Shown one piece after another: positions 1 to 7,826 of a stretch of DNA of 64,000 nt (its first letter is position 1; every line of letters begins with the position of its first letter). Origin of the DNA: Hellea sp. (lineage in GTDB: Bacteria > Pseudomonadota > Alphaproteobacteria > Caulobacterales > Maricaulaceae); contig JAOIVW010000005.1 of NCBI GenBank assembly GCA_028224375.1, positions 62,001-126,000 of the forward strand, read 5' to 3'. A program made the position numbers and the translations under genes. Under the pieces are notes generated by a model. It was given only the letters and a program-made list of their open reading frames with translations. It had not been told where the DNA came from and did not search any database.

Positions 1-173
1 TCGCAGGGTTGGAAACCCTCGCGAATGACAGCCGGGCAAGTGGATTTGAAACAAAAGATAACTTTATAGCCAGTACCGAGGTCTTTAAGTTTAAGAGGCG
101 GGCGTTCTTGTCCTTTTGCGTCGATCCAATAGGGCACACGCAGTTCGGGGGCCGTTAAGTCGGGAGTCGTCAT
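1..173 (-). pseudogene. Thioredoxin-fold (TlpA/AhpC-like) protein, partial, probable frameshift
   Basis: Only the first ~57 codons lie in the window; the gene runs off the left edge. Reading from an ATG at 171-173 it begins MTTPDLTAPELRVPYWIDA and continues to a KVIFCFKSTCP segment, which looks like the approach to a thioredoxin-type active site. In that frame the text then degenerates to AVIREGFQPC. The neighbouring frame reads PGCHSRGFPTLR at exactly this point, so adding one base near 31-36 (CCGG to CCGGG on the coding strand) restores a CPGCH CxxC motif. This is either a real frameshift mutation or a sequencing/assembly error. It is divergent from the peroxiredoxin gene. Family assignment rests on the motif and N-terminus only. 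Confidence 0.6.
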
Positions 174-282
174 AAAATCATCTTTTCGTTGAGCGTAAAG
201 TCTTGGCTCGCCATAAGAAAGAAAGCTGAGACGAAAAACAAGGGAGCGCCTTTTGACGTTATCGTTACATTAAGCTCAAAAC

Positions 283-300
283 CGATTTTCGCCAAAATCG
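283..300. repeat. Perfect 7-bp inverted repeat in a divergent intergenic region
   Basis: CGATTTT at 283-289 and AAAATCG at 294-300 are separated by the 4 bases CGCC. It sits between the truncated thioredoxin-fold gene (minus) and the peroxiredoxin gene (plus), about 75 bases before the latter's start. It lacks a following T-run on either strand strong enough for a terminator and has no gene ending into it, so an operator is the more natural guess. The rest of 174-373 shows nothing else I can name. Confidence 0.35.
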
Positions 301-373
301 TTCTGCCTAATCTTGCAAAAATGTAATACTCATCCCATATATATATTACAGAACACAACGACTTGGAGAGAGT

Positions 374-856
374 ATGTCGATTAAAAAAGGGGACAAGCTT
401 CCCGAATTTACATTTATGGGTATGGGAGAAGATGGCCCTGAACCCGTCACAACGGACCAGATTTTCAAAGGCAATAAAGTTGTCTTATTCGCAGTGCCTG
501 GAGCATTCACACCGACGTGTTCAGCTAAGCATTTACCAGGTTTTAAAGCAAAACAGCAATTGCTGCGGGATAAAGGCGTTGATGCCATTGCTTGCACATC
601 GGTGAACGATGTTTTTGTCATGGATGCTTGGGCTAAATCTCAAGGCGTTGAAGATGATTTCGCAATGCTCGCTGACGGTAATGGTGCTTTTGCCAAGGCC
701 ATCGGGCTTGAGCTTGACGGATCAGGTTTCGGCATGGGCAGCCGCTCACAGCGCTATGCCATGGTTGTCAATGACGGCACAGTTGAGAACATCTTCGTAG
801 AGCAAGGCGGTGAGTTTAAAGTCTCCTCCGCTGATTATGTTTTGGAGAATCTCTAA
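374..856 (+). CDS. Peroxiredoxin, Prx5-type (redoxin family)
   Basis: A 160-residue cytosolic thiol peroxidase that should reduce hydrogen peroxide and alkyl hydroperoxides using glutathione, glutaredoxin or thioredoxin. The Prx signature PGAFTPTC spans residues 42-49, placing the peroxidatic cysteine at C49 with the conserved threonine at 46; R127 in GSRSQRY is the expected active-site arginine. A second cysteine, C74 (IACTSV), is present, and no C-terminal glutaredoxin domain is fused. Length is normal for the bacterial Prx5 family. The ATG at 374 follows a GGAGAG ribosome site at 365-370. It is monocistronic as far as the sequence shows; the next gene starts 50 bases later. Confidence 0.93.
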   Translation: MSIKKGDKLPEFTFMGMGEDGPEPVTTDQIFKGNKVVLFAVPGAFTPTCSAKHLPGFKAKQQLLRDKGVDAIACTSVNDVFVMDAWAKSQGVEDDFAMLADGNGAFAKAIGLELDGSGFGMGSRSQRYAMVVNDGTVENIFVEQGGEFKVSSADYVLENL

Positions 857-905
857 CGAACACGCATACCACACATAAATTCCATACCAGAAAAGGGGAA
901 AAAAC

Positions 906-1829
906 ATGGAAATAGGAAGTTACTTACCAATTATACTGATCGTTTTGGCGATTGTCGTAATTATCAATATCGTCAAGGCTGTACCGCAAGGTATGGAATA
1001 TACGGTCGAACAATTCGGACGTTATACCAGAACACTTAAACCGGGCCTGTCCTTTATTATCCCTTTCATCGAGAAGGTCGGATATAAGATGAACATGCGC
1101 GAGCGCGTTATTGATATTCCGTCACAAGACGTGATTACCAAAGATAACGCCATGGTCACAGCCGACGCTGTTGTCTTTATCCAAGTCGTGGATGCGCGCA
1201 CGGCAGCATATGAGGTCAATAATCTCGACAATGCTATTAAGAACCTGTGTTTGACCAATGTGCGTACAGTGGTCGGCTCTATGGACCTTGATGAAACATT
1301 GTCCAAACGTGATGAAATTAACGCCAAGCTGCTCGCGGTTATTGACCAAGCGACAGACCCGTGGGGCACGAAAGTCACGCGGATTGAGATCAAAGATCTC
1401 TCGCCGCCAGCTGACATCACGCAAGCTATGAACAGACAAATGAAAGCTGAGCGTGAAAAGCGTGCGGATATCTTGCTGGCCGAAGGTCACAAGCAATCAC
1501 AAATCCTGAAAGCTGAAGGTGAGAAGGAAGCTGCCGTTCGTGAAGCTGAGGGCCGTAAAGAAGCGGCTTTCCTCGACGCTGAGGGCCGCGAGCGTGAAGC
1601 CGAAGCTGAAGCCCGCGCGACAGCCATGGTCTCAGCAGCGATTGCCAAAGGTGACGTCAATGCGGTGAATTACTTTATTGCTCAGGACTATGTGAAAGCC
1701 TTTGGCGAGCTTGCCAAATCACCAAACCAGAAAACGGTTATCGTTCCGGCTGAGCTATCAGGTCTTGCTGCGACAGTTGGCGGCATTAGCGGTCTGCTTG
1801 AGGCGGGTGCTAAAAAGAGCGGCAAATAA
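906..1829 (+). CDS. qmcA: SPFH/Band 7 membrane protein, QmcA-like
   Basis: A 307-residue prohibitin/stomatin-family protein that forms oligomers on the cytoplasmic membrane and is linked to membrane organisation and protease (FtsH) control in E. coli. One membrane segment lies at residues 7-25, followed by the Band 7 domain from about 26 to 190 ([13 protein letters not shown], later [10 protein letters not shown]) and an Ala/Glu/Lys-rich helical region of repeated AEG units at 200-255 typical of the family coiled coil. A GAAAAGGGG-type ribosome site precedes the ATG. The nfeD gene follows after 9 bases, the usual SPFH-NfeD pairing. The E. coli partner relationship supports the symbol, but paralogue assignment within SPFH is by similarity of text only. 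Confidence 0.9.
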   Translation: MEIGSYLPIILIVLAIVVIINIVKAVPQGMEYTVEQFGRYTRTLKPGLSFIIPFIEKVGYKMNMRERVIDIPSQDVITKDNAMVTADAVVFIQVVDARTAAYEVNNLDNAIKNLCLTNVRTVVGSMDLDETLSKRDEINAKLLAVIDQATDPWGTKVTRIEIKDLSPPADITQAMNRQMKAEREKRADILLAEGHKQSQILKAEGEKEAAVREAEGRKEAAFLDAEGREREAEAEARATAMVSAAIAKGDVNAVNYFIAQDYVKAFGELAKSPNQKTVIVPAELSGLAATVGGISGLLEAGAKKSGK

Positions 1830-1838
1830 GGAGGCCTT

Positions 1839-2309
1839 ATGAATAACGACGCAAATCTTCTTGTTCAAATGCTGGAGTCTATGTCTGGCACCAAATGGCT
1901 CATCGTGGGCGTGCTCTTGCTCGTCCTCGAAGTGGTCACTGGCACGACTTACATTCTCTGGCCGGCTGTGGCGGCACTCATTGTCGGGGTGATTGTTTTC
2001 ATCCTGCCGCTCGGATGGGAAATGCAATTCCTGCTTTTCTTTATTCTCTCTGGTATCTTGCTGGTCGTGGGCCACAAATATGTTCGTCCAAAAATGAAAG
2101 GCGGCGAGCCGTCTGATCTAAATGACCGCGCCAGAACTATGGTCGGTATGCGCGTCAAAGCGATTGCGGATTTCGACACAGGCATGGGCCGTGTCCAAGT
2201 CGGCGATACGCAGTGGCGAGCCAGTGCCGCGGAGGGCAATCCTAAATCAGGTGATGAACTCCGAGTGTTATCCGTCAAAGGAACGACGCTACAGGTGGAA
2301 GCTGTTTGA
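1839..2309 (+). CDS. NfeD-family membrane protein (YbbJ-like)
   Basis: A 156-residue short NfeD protein. Three hydrophobic segments at about 18-36, 40-57 and 61-78 form the membrane part, and residues ~95-156 form a soluble OB-fold-like domain (GRVQVGDTQWRA). NfeD proteins are thought to work with the adjacent SPFH protein, and this one directly follows qmcA with an AGGAGG site (1829-1834) ahead of its ATG. There is no N-terminal serine protease domain, so it is the short class. Its TGA at 2307-2309 overlaps the proposed TTG start of the next gene, so the module appears to be translated as a coupled unit. Confidence 0.88.
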   Translation: MNNDANLLVQMLESMSGTKWLIVGVLLLVLEVVTGTTYILWPAVAALIVGVIVFILPLGWEMQFLLFFILSGILLVVGHKYVRPKMKGGEPSDLNDRARTMVGMRVKAIADFDTGMGRVQVGDTQWRASAAEGNPKSGDELRVLSVKGTTLQVEAV

Positions 2310-2803
2310 TCCTCCTTCTGGAGTCCATTGACAGTCGCGGCAGCTTCCGGCTGCTGCGCGATGGGGCCGAGCAGTTTCAACTTAAATACCAGAACTGGTT
2401 TTCCAGTAAGGCTGTGACAGCCTATAATGATCAGCAGATCATTATGAAGTCCAAAAACATCTGGATGAGTAAATTTGATATTTTCAAAGACGATAAAGAT
2501 GTCGGCGACATTATCTTTAACTGGATGGGTCATGTTATCATCCGCCTGACCCGCGCGGACGGCAAGGGCGAGGATGAGTTTTTGCTCAAACATCGCGGTA
2601 TAGTGAGCACGCAATATGAATTGCGCACCGAAGAGAACGAGCATCTATTGACGCTCAAAGCGGGCTTTAATTGGAAGAAATTCAAATATAATTACGAGAT
2701 TATCCGCGAAGACCATGACTATCCTGACGTGGTTTTGGATGAGCTTTTGATTTATTGTGGTTTCGCCGCAAACCTGCATATGACCAATAGCGGCATGGGT
2801 TAG
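2306..2803 (+). CDS. Uncharacterised 165-residue protein coupled to nfeD
   Basis: I do not recognise this protein confidently. The frame opens with TTG at 2306, overlapping the nfeD stop, and has an AGGTGGA sequence at 2293-2299 with good spacing; no ATG occurs before residue 47, which would remove much of the fold. The chain is beta-rich with many aromatic residues, no signal peptide, and a hydrophobic C-terminal helix (VVLDELLIYCGFAANLHM). The pattern of a short strand-rich body plus a C-terminal hydrophobic helix recalls LURP-one/Tubby-like proteins, but that is a guess. It ends in TAG overlapping the GTG of the next gene, so it lies within a coupled four-gene unit beginning at qmcA. Confidence 0.7.
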   Translation: MILLLESIDSRGSFRLLRDGAEQFQLKYQNWFSSKAVTAYNDQQIIMKSKNIWMSKFDIFKDDKDVGDIIFNWMGHVIIRLTRADGKGEDEFLLKHRGIVSTQYELRTEENEHLLTLKAGFNWKKFKYNYEIIREDHDYPDVVLDELLIYCGFAANLHMTNSGMG

Positions 2804-3327
2804 TGCAGCTTGAAACGCCTCGTTTAAAATTGCGCCATTGTCGCGCATCTGATGAGGATAATTTTGCGGCTTTGCATTCTGACCCTGATGTAAATGCTGA
2901 TCTCGGCGGGCCGTTTAGCCGCGATAAAAGCGATAAAAAATTTAAGCGTTATATTCAGGCACAAACAGAGCAGGGTTATAGCCGTTGGGTTATTGAGAAT
3001 AAGGCTGGAGTTTTTCTGGGCTATGCGGGAATTATGCCCGTTATAAATCAGCACCCCTTAGGTGCCCACAATGAAATTGGCTGGCGACTTAACCGTAATG
3101 CGTGGGGACATGGCTATGCAAGTGAAGCGGCGAGGGCAGCTTTAGAAGATGGGCTTGATCGCTTGGGCTTGACCGAAGTCTTATCTTATACAGCCAAGAC
3201 AAATATCAGGTCTCAATCCGTGATGAAGCGTATTGGAATGGTGCGTGATGAAACCCGAGATTTCACTGCTCATTATGAAGGGTATGGCGACTGGCAAGGA
3301 ATGGTTTGGGCTTTGGCGGCTAAATAG
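2803..3327 (+). CDS. GNAT-family N-acetyltransferase (RimJ/RimL type)
   Basis: A 174-residue acetyltransferase that would transfer acetyl from acetyl-CoA to an amine, in the subgroup containing ribosomal-protein N-terminal acetyltransferases. It starts with the usual LETPRLKLRHCRASD opening, has a central GYAGIMPV strand and an IGWRL-NAWGHGYASEA segment (about 92-107), which is the acetyl-CoA pyrophosphate-binding region, and ends with the RIGM motif around residue 145. The GTG start at 2803 overlaps the previous stop (TAGTG), implying translational coupling. Substrate cannot be inferred; many members act on small molecules rather than ribosomal proteins. Confidence 0.88.
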   Translation: MQLETPRLKLRHCRASDEDNFAALHSDPDVNADLGGPFSRDKSDKKFKRYIQAQTEQGYSRWVIENKAGVFLGYAGIMPVINQHPLGAHNEIGWRLNRNAWGHGYASEAARAALEDGLDRLGLTEVLSYTAKTNIRSQSVMKRIGMVRDETRDFTAHYEGYGDWQGMVWALAAK

Positions 3328-3427
3328 AATTTCCCATCGCGTCATGATTTTGTTTTAAAACATATCATCCAACTGGTCTCTTTTTGAATTTGGGTTGAAC
3401 CGTTTATAGCCCCGCCTATAAGCGCCT

Positions 3428-4660
3428 ATGGAAATAGACCGTTTTTCAGCCTTTCATCATAGCTCATTTGCCCGCTATTTTGGCGCGCGATTCCTGACGG
3501 CTATGGCTACCCAAATTACCTCTGTTGCGGTGGGATGGCAAATTTATGATGAGACAGGCAATGCCGCGCTGCTGGGCTGGATAGGCCTCGTTCAGTTTCT
3601 CCCCGCCGTTCTCTTAGTCCTTTTTACAGGATTAGCCTCGGACCGCTTTGGCCGCAGATTAATTATGGGCGTGTCTATCCTCATGGAAATGGGGTGCGCC
3701 GTGATGATTTTTTATCTCGCCTTTACGAGTCAATTTGATCCGATTTTAGTCTTGGCTATATTGACGCTATTTGGCGTGGCGCGCGCCTTTCTGACCCCCG
3801 CTTCATCCTCATTAGTTGTCAATGTTGTGCCCAAGGAAGATTTTGCAAATGCGGTGGGTTGGATTACGTCTGCTTGGCAATTAGCGTCCATCTTTGGCCC
3901 TGTGGCAGGCGGTTTGCTTTACGGTATTTCAGGGCCCGTCGCCTATGCGACTGCTGGGGTGATATTTGGAATCGCCGCCTTTCTTATTTTCTCTATTCCG
4001 AAACCAGAGCAGGCTCTGGAGACAGCAAGAACTTCCGTTGAGACCTTACTGGGCGGATTTAAATATATCTGGAAACAAAAGATTGTTTTGGGAGCGATTT
4101 CACTGGACCTCTTTGCCGTATTATTAGGCGGAGCCGTCGCGCTTATGCCTATCTACGCAAAGGATATCTTAGATATTGGGGAAGTCGGTGTGGGATTGTT
4201 ACGGGCTGCGCCAGGCGTTGGGGCTGTTATCATGATCGGCTTTCTGACAAGTTTCCCTATCAAAAACCATGCAGGTATCATTCTATTTGTGACCGTAGGA
4301 CTTTTTGGATTGGCCACGGCCGTGTTCGGAATGTCGACAATTGCTTGGGCGTCCATTCTAGCGCTCATGTTTGTCGGCGCCTTTGACATGATCTCCGTTT
4401 ATATTCGTGAGATATTATTACAGCTTTGGACGCCGGATAAAGTACGGGGCCGTGTCAATGCTGTGAACTCAATCTTTCTAGGAGCCTCTAATGAATTAGG
4501 GGAAGCTAGAGCCGGCTTTATGGCTGCCGCTTATGGAGCTGTTTTAACAGTGGCGGGCGGCGGCATTGCGGCGATAGCTGTTGCAGCGATTTGGGCAAAG
4601 GCCTTTCCGGACCTGCGCAAAACGCGTCATTTAGAAGCTCCGGAAAATTTGGAGATCTAA
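3428..4660 (+). CDS. MFS transporter, EntS-like exporter
   Basis: A 410-residue major facilitator superfamily protein with about twelve hydrophobic segments. The loop 2-3 signature appears as SDRFGRR near residue 71, and the N-terminal RYFGARFLTAMATQITSVAVGWQIYD stretch resembles the DUF894/EntS group of drug and enterobactin exporters. These use the proton gradient to export small molecules across the cytoplasmic membrane. It is on its own plus-strand transcript; the next gene converges with only 6 bases between stops. Because siderophore genes are absent nearby, a siderophore-export role is only a family possibility. Confidence 0.88.
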   Translation: MEIDRFSAFHHSSFARYFGARFLTAMATQITSVAVGWQIYDETGNAALLGWIGLVQFLPAVLLVLFTGLASDRFGRRLIMGVSILMEMGCAVMIFYLAFTSQFDPILVLAILTLFGVARAFLTPASSSLVVNVVPKEDFANAVGWITSAWQLASIFGPVAGGLLYGISGPVAYATAGVIFGIAAFLIFSIPKPEQALETARTSVETLLGGFKYIWKQKIVLGAISLDLFAVLLGGAVALMPIYAKDILDIGEVGVGLLRAAPGVGAVIMIGFLTSFPIKNHAGIILFVTVGLFGLATAVFGMSTIAWASILALMFVGAFDMISVYIREILLQLWTPDKVRGRVNAVNSIFLGASNELGEARAGFMAAAYGAVLTVAGGGIAAIAVAAIWAKAFPDLRKTRHLEAPENLEI

Positions 4661-4666
4661 TAGGCG

Positions 4667-5680
4667 TTACGGCGTGACAATGGCCAAGCCATCCCCTTGA
4701 ATGCTGCCCGCTAGGCGGCCTAAAAGCTCACCCGTCTCAAAATCAATTTCAGCAATTTTATTTATGCCGGTTTCCGCGACGTAGAGGCGGCGTCCGTCAG
4801 GGGAGAAAATGACCGTGACTTGCGCCGCTTGATTACTTCCGCTGACTTTGATGACGCGCTCTAATTTGCGGGAATTAATATCGAGAACTGACAGCGTTCC
4901 ATCTGCCAGGTTAGATGTAACGGCCTTCATTCCGTCCGGCGAAATTGCGAGGCGGAGGGGAAAGTTTCCAACGGGTATTGTTGCTAATTCTGTCAACGTG
5001 TCAGCATCGTAAATATAAACCTCATTGCTGCCTCGCGCAGACACCCAAATTTCCTGATTATCATTTGTTATGTCTATGCCTTCAGGAGCCTTCCCGGCAG
5101 GCACCGTTTTAAGAGCAACATTATTTGCGACATCAATTTTGCTTAGCGTGCCTGATCCTAAATTGGCTGTGTAAACATATTTCCCGTCAGAGCTTACAGC
5201 TAACATATGAGTGCCGTCTTGCCCGGTGGATATAGATGACACTTTTCTGTCGCGGAAATTGTCTGCATTTGAAATGATGATAATGGATTTTCCGCCTTCC
5301 GTAGTGGCGAAAATACGTCCGTCATTGAGCCAAACAATGCCATGAGGATTTTTGTTTTCGCCTAAATCATAAGTTTGAATAATCGTTCTCGCTTTAACAT
5401 CAAAAATATCAATGGCTGCAGATCCGTAATTGACAACAGCGGCATAAGTACCGCCATCGGGCGAGGCTGCTATTTCATGCGGGGCTTTGGCGCTCACGAG
5501 GCGGCGAGCCTCTTCTCGGCCCGTTCCCAAATTTATGAAGCTGATAGAGTCATCGCCTTTATTCCCGACGAGGAGATATGAGGCGGATGCTGTCTCTTCG
5601 GGCATGGGGTCTGCGGCGCAGGCACTCTGAGAGAGTCCAATGACAGCTATCGTAAGACATAAAAGCGGTTTCAATTTCAT
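4667..5680 (-). CDS. Secreted YncE/YVTN-type beta-propeller protein
   Basis: A 337-residue exported protein. Residues 1-22 form a signal peptide ending near ACA-AD (a lipobox reading at SAC is less typical). The mature part is a series of about seven blade repeats with NGTLS/IDV-type turns, for example [18 protein letters not shown] and [16 protein letters not shown], plus SPDG motifs at regular spacing, all marks of YVTN/40-residue propellers like YncE and cytochrome d1-like folds. No haem-binding CxxCH is seen. Such proteins are periplasmic and mostly of unknown role. Its ATG overlaps the rnhA stop by four bases (ATGA), so it is the last gene of an ispH-rnhA operon. Confidence 0.85.
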   Translation of the reverse strand: MKLKPLLCLTIAVIGLSQSACAADPMPEETASASYLLVGNKGDDSISFINLGTGREEARRLVSAKAPHEIAASPDGGTYAAVVNYGSAAIDIFDVKARTIIQTYDLGENKNPHGIVWLNDGRIFATTEGGKSIIIISNADNFRDRKVSSISTGQDGTHMLAVSSDGKYVYTANLGSGTLSKIDVANNVALKTVPAGKAPEGIDITNDNQEIWVSARGSNEVYIYDADTLTELATIPVGNFPLRLAISPDGMKAVTSNLADGTLSVLDINSRKLERVIKVSGSNQAAQVTVIFSPDGRRLYVAETGINKIAEIDFETGELLGRLAGSIQGDGLAIVTP

Positions 5681-6144
5681 GACATATCCCTTTCCGGCAT
5701 CCCTGCGCGGGCGAGTTCATCCGCTCGCTCATTCCCATCAATTCCTGCATGGCCTTTGACCCATTTCCAAGTAACATTTCGCTCTGCATTTAGGGCGTCG
5801 AGTTGTTTCCAAAGATCGACATTCACAACGGGTTTTTTATCAGACTTCTTCCAGCCGCGTTTTTTCCAACCATGTATCCATTCCGTGATGCCCTTCATCA
5901 CATAGGTGCTGTCCGTCCATAAAGTCACAGAGCCTTTAAATCCTGGTTTAATCGCCTCCAGCGCTTTTATCGCTGCCATCATTTCCATGCGGTTATTGGT
6001 CGTGTCTTTTTCGCCGCCTTTAAGTGTTTTTTCCTTGCCGCCAAATTGCATCAGCACGCCCCAACCGCCGGGGCCTGGATTGCCGGAGCAGGCGCCGTCT
6101 GTATAGATGACGAGTTCTTTGTTTTTATTTGGGGCTTCAGGCAA
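5677..6144 (-). CDS. rnhA: Ribonuclease HI
   Basis: Hydrolyses the RNA strand of RNA-DNA hybrids (primers, R-loops) in the cytoplasm. The four catalytic acids are D16 ([14 protein letters not shown]), E54 ([10 protein letters not shown]), D78 (WTDSTYV) and D142 (NERADELA), with the loop histidine H132 (KGHAG). I place the start at a TTG, 6142-6144, overlapping the end of ispH; this gives 155 residues, the usual size. The open frame continues upstream inside ispH, but that stretch has no RNase H character and no other start lies between. The ribosome site is weak, suggesting coupling to ispH translation. Confidence 0.92.
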   Translation of the reverse strand: MPEAPNKNKELVIYTDGACSGNPGPGGWGVLMQFGGKEKTLKGGEKDTTNNRMEMMAAIKALEAIKPGFKGSVTLWTDSTYVMKGITEWIHGWKKRGWKKSDKKPVVNVDLWKQLDALNAERNVTWKWVKGHAGIDGNERADELARAGMPERDMS

Positions 6145-7093
6145 CGTCGAGCAGCTTTCTGGGCAGGCGGAAAATGACCTTTTCCTTGGTGACTTCAACT
6201 TCTTGCATGTCGATATCATATTTGGATTTAAGGGCCGCAATGACGCCATCTGTCAGATATTCCGGCGCGCTGGCACCTGCCGACAGGCCAATGACTTTGG
6301 CTTTATCGACAATGTCCCAATCTATACTGTCAGCGCTGGAAATCAGCATAGCTTTATCAGAGCCTGCTTTATGGCCGACCTCTACAAGTCGTTTGGAATT
6401 TGAAGAGGTTTGCGACCCAATCACTAAAAGTAGATCGCATCTTTCAGCAATGGCTTTTACCGCCATTTGGCGATTGGTCGTCGCATAGCATATATCTTCT
6501 TTATAGGGCAGGGAAATATTAGGAAAACGCGTCTTAAGAATGTCAATCATCACTGAGGTGTCATCTACCGAGAGTGTTGTTTGAGTCACGAGGGCCAAAT
6601 TCTCAGTGTCATGAGGCACGTAGTTACGGGCATCATCCTCTGTTTCAATAAGTGTCATGCTACCTTTTGGAAGCTGCCCCATTGTCCCGATGACTTCCGG
6701 GTGGCCTTCATGGCCAATCAGCAGAATATGATGGCCTGCAGCAGCATGTTTCTCAGCTTCGATATGGACTTTAGACACAAGCGGGCAGGTGGCATCGAGG
6801 AAATTCATGTCCCGTGCTTGGGCCGCAGCGGGCACAGATTTGGGCACGCCATGTGCGGAAAAGACTACAGGACGATCATCTGGGCATTCACTTAACTCTT
6901 CAACGAAGACAGCCCCGAGCCCGACTAAGCGATTCACAACATGTTTGTTATGCACAATTTCATGACGGACATAGACGGGAGCGCCATATTTGGTGATGGA
7001 CTTCTCAACAATTTGAATCGCGCGGTCAACGCCTGCGCAGAAGCCGCGCGGAGCTGCGAGAAGCACTGTTTTTGAGGGGCGCTCTGATGACAT
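6137..7093 (-). CDS. ispH: 4-hydroxy-3-methylbut-2-enyl diphosphate reductase
   Basis: Last enzyme of the MEP isoprenoid pathway: reduces HMBPP to IPP and DMAPP using an iron-sulfur cluster in the cytoplasm. The three cluster cysteines are visible at C19 ([12 protein letters not shown]), C103 ([11 protein letters not shown]) and C202 ([10 protein letters not shown]), with the conserved histidines in HNKHVV and GHEGHPE and the SNSKRL motif. Length of 318 residues is standard. The start is an ATG at 7091-7093 with an upstream GAGGAGAA sequence on the minus strand. It leads a three-gene operon with rnhA and a beta-propeller gene. Confidence 0.97.
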   Translation of the reverse strand: MSSERPSKTVLLAAPRGFCAGVDRAIQIVEKSITKYGAPVYVRHEIVHNKHVVNRLVGLGAVFVEELSECPDDRPVVFSAHGVPKSVPAAAQARDMNFLDATCPLVSKVHIEAEKHAAAGHHILLIGHEGHPEVIGTMGQLPKGSMTLIETEDDARNYVPHDTENLALVTQTTLSVDDTSVMIDILKTRFPNISLPYKEDICYATTNRQMAVKAIAERCDLLLVIGSQTSSNSKRLVEVGHKAGSDKAMLISSADSIDWDIVDKAKVIGLSAGASAPEYLTDGVIAALKSKYDIDMQEVEVTKEKVIFRLPRKLLDVA

Positions 7094-7231
7094 TAAATTC
7101 TCCTCATGCCGTGAAAAGAGCCGATGTTCGGCGTTGCGGCGGCAATCATATCTGTCTATGACCTAGCAGACTCGTTTCCGCCAAGCTATAGCAGGGTGGA
7201 GAGAAATAATGACCAAATTTGGGACAAATAG

Positions 7232-7819
7232 ATGCGGTTTTCAAAATTAATGATGGTAGCGGCCTTAGTGGCCACAACAGCCATTGCGGGCTGTAGAAGC
7301 ACGAAAGAAGTCCTTAACATTGGGGCGGCGGCTGAAGCCAACCCCGGACCATGCCCCAGAGCCTTTGCTCTCTATGACGCCTCGCGCATTGTTGAATTTC
7401 GCGACGGAAAAGAAAGCTATGCTAGTGTGGGCTTTACGGGCGAGTTCCAAAAAGTTCGTAGCCTATGCCGCTATTATGCCGCGTTCCCTATTGAAGCGGA
7501 TTTAGACTTGGATATCAGCTTTGGACGCGGTCCTGCGGCCGCCGAGCAAAGCACGGCGACTTATGAGTTTTTTGTGGCTGTGACGCGTAAAAATATTGGC
7601 GTCATTAATAAAAAAACCTTTCCTATCCAAGTGACATTTCCAGCAGGGGCTGACCGTGTCACTCTTACGGAGCGCGTTGATGAAATTATTATACCTCGCG
7701 CCGCAGAGGGCACATCAGGTGAAAACTTTGAGATTATTGTCGGATTTGAACTGACCGAAGCCCAGCGTAATTTCAACGCCGAGGGTAAGCGCTTCCGCGT
7801 CTCTGCTGGACAACAATAA
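7232..7819 (+). CDS. Predicted lipoprotein of unknown function
   Basis: A 195-residue exported protein. The N-terminus has a classic signal and lipobox AIAGC with the lipidated cysteine at C21, so it should be anchored in a membrane, probably the outer one. The mature chain is rich in beta-strand text with two further cysteines in the first third (NPGPCPRAFALYD and VRSLCRYYAA) and no recognisable catalytic motif. argS starts 7 bases after its stop, so the two may be cotranscribed. I cannot assign a function; the compact single-domain look suggests an outer-membrane accessory lipoprotein. Confidence 0.8.
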   Translation: MRFSKLMMVAALVATTAIAGCRSTKEVLNIGAAAEANPGPCPRAFALYDASRIVEFRDGKESYASVGFTGEFQKVRSLCRYYAAFPIEADLDLDISFGRGPAAAEQSTATYEFFVAVTRKNIGVINKKTFPIQVTFPAGADRVTLTERVDEIIIPRAAEGTSGENFEIIVGFELTEAQRNFNAEGKRFRVSAGQQ

Positions 7820-7826
7820 ACGCTTT

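Noticed and set aside
170-358. 62-codon minus-strand frame upstream of the peroxiredoxin
   Set aside because: No ribosome site, unlikely protein text, and it covers the divergent promoter region with the palindrome; more likely non-coding.
4667-5680. Reading the beta-propeller as a cytochrome or nitrite-reductase-like d1 protein
   Set aside because: It has no CxxCH or haem d1 ligand pattern; only the generic YVTN/NHL blade motifs support a YncE-like call.
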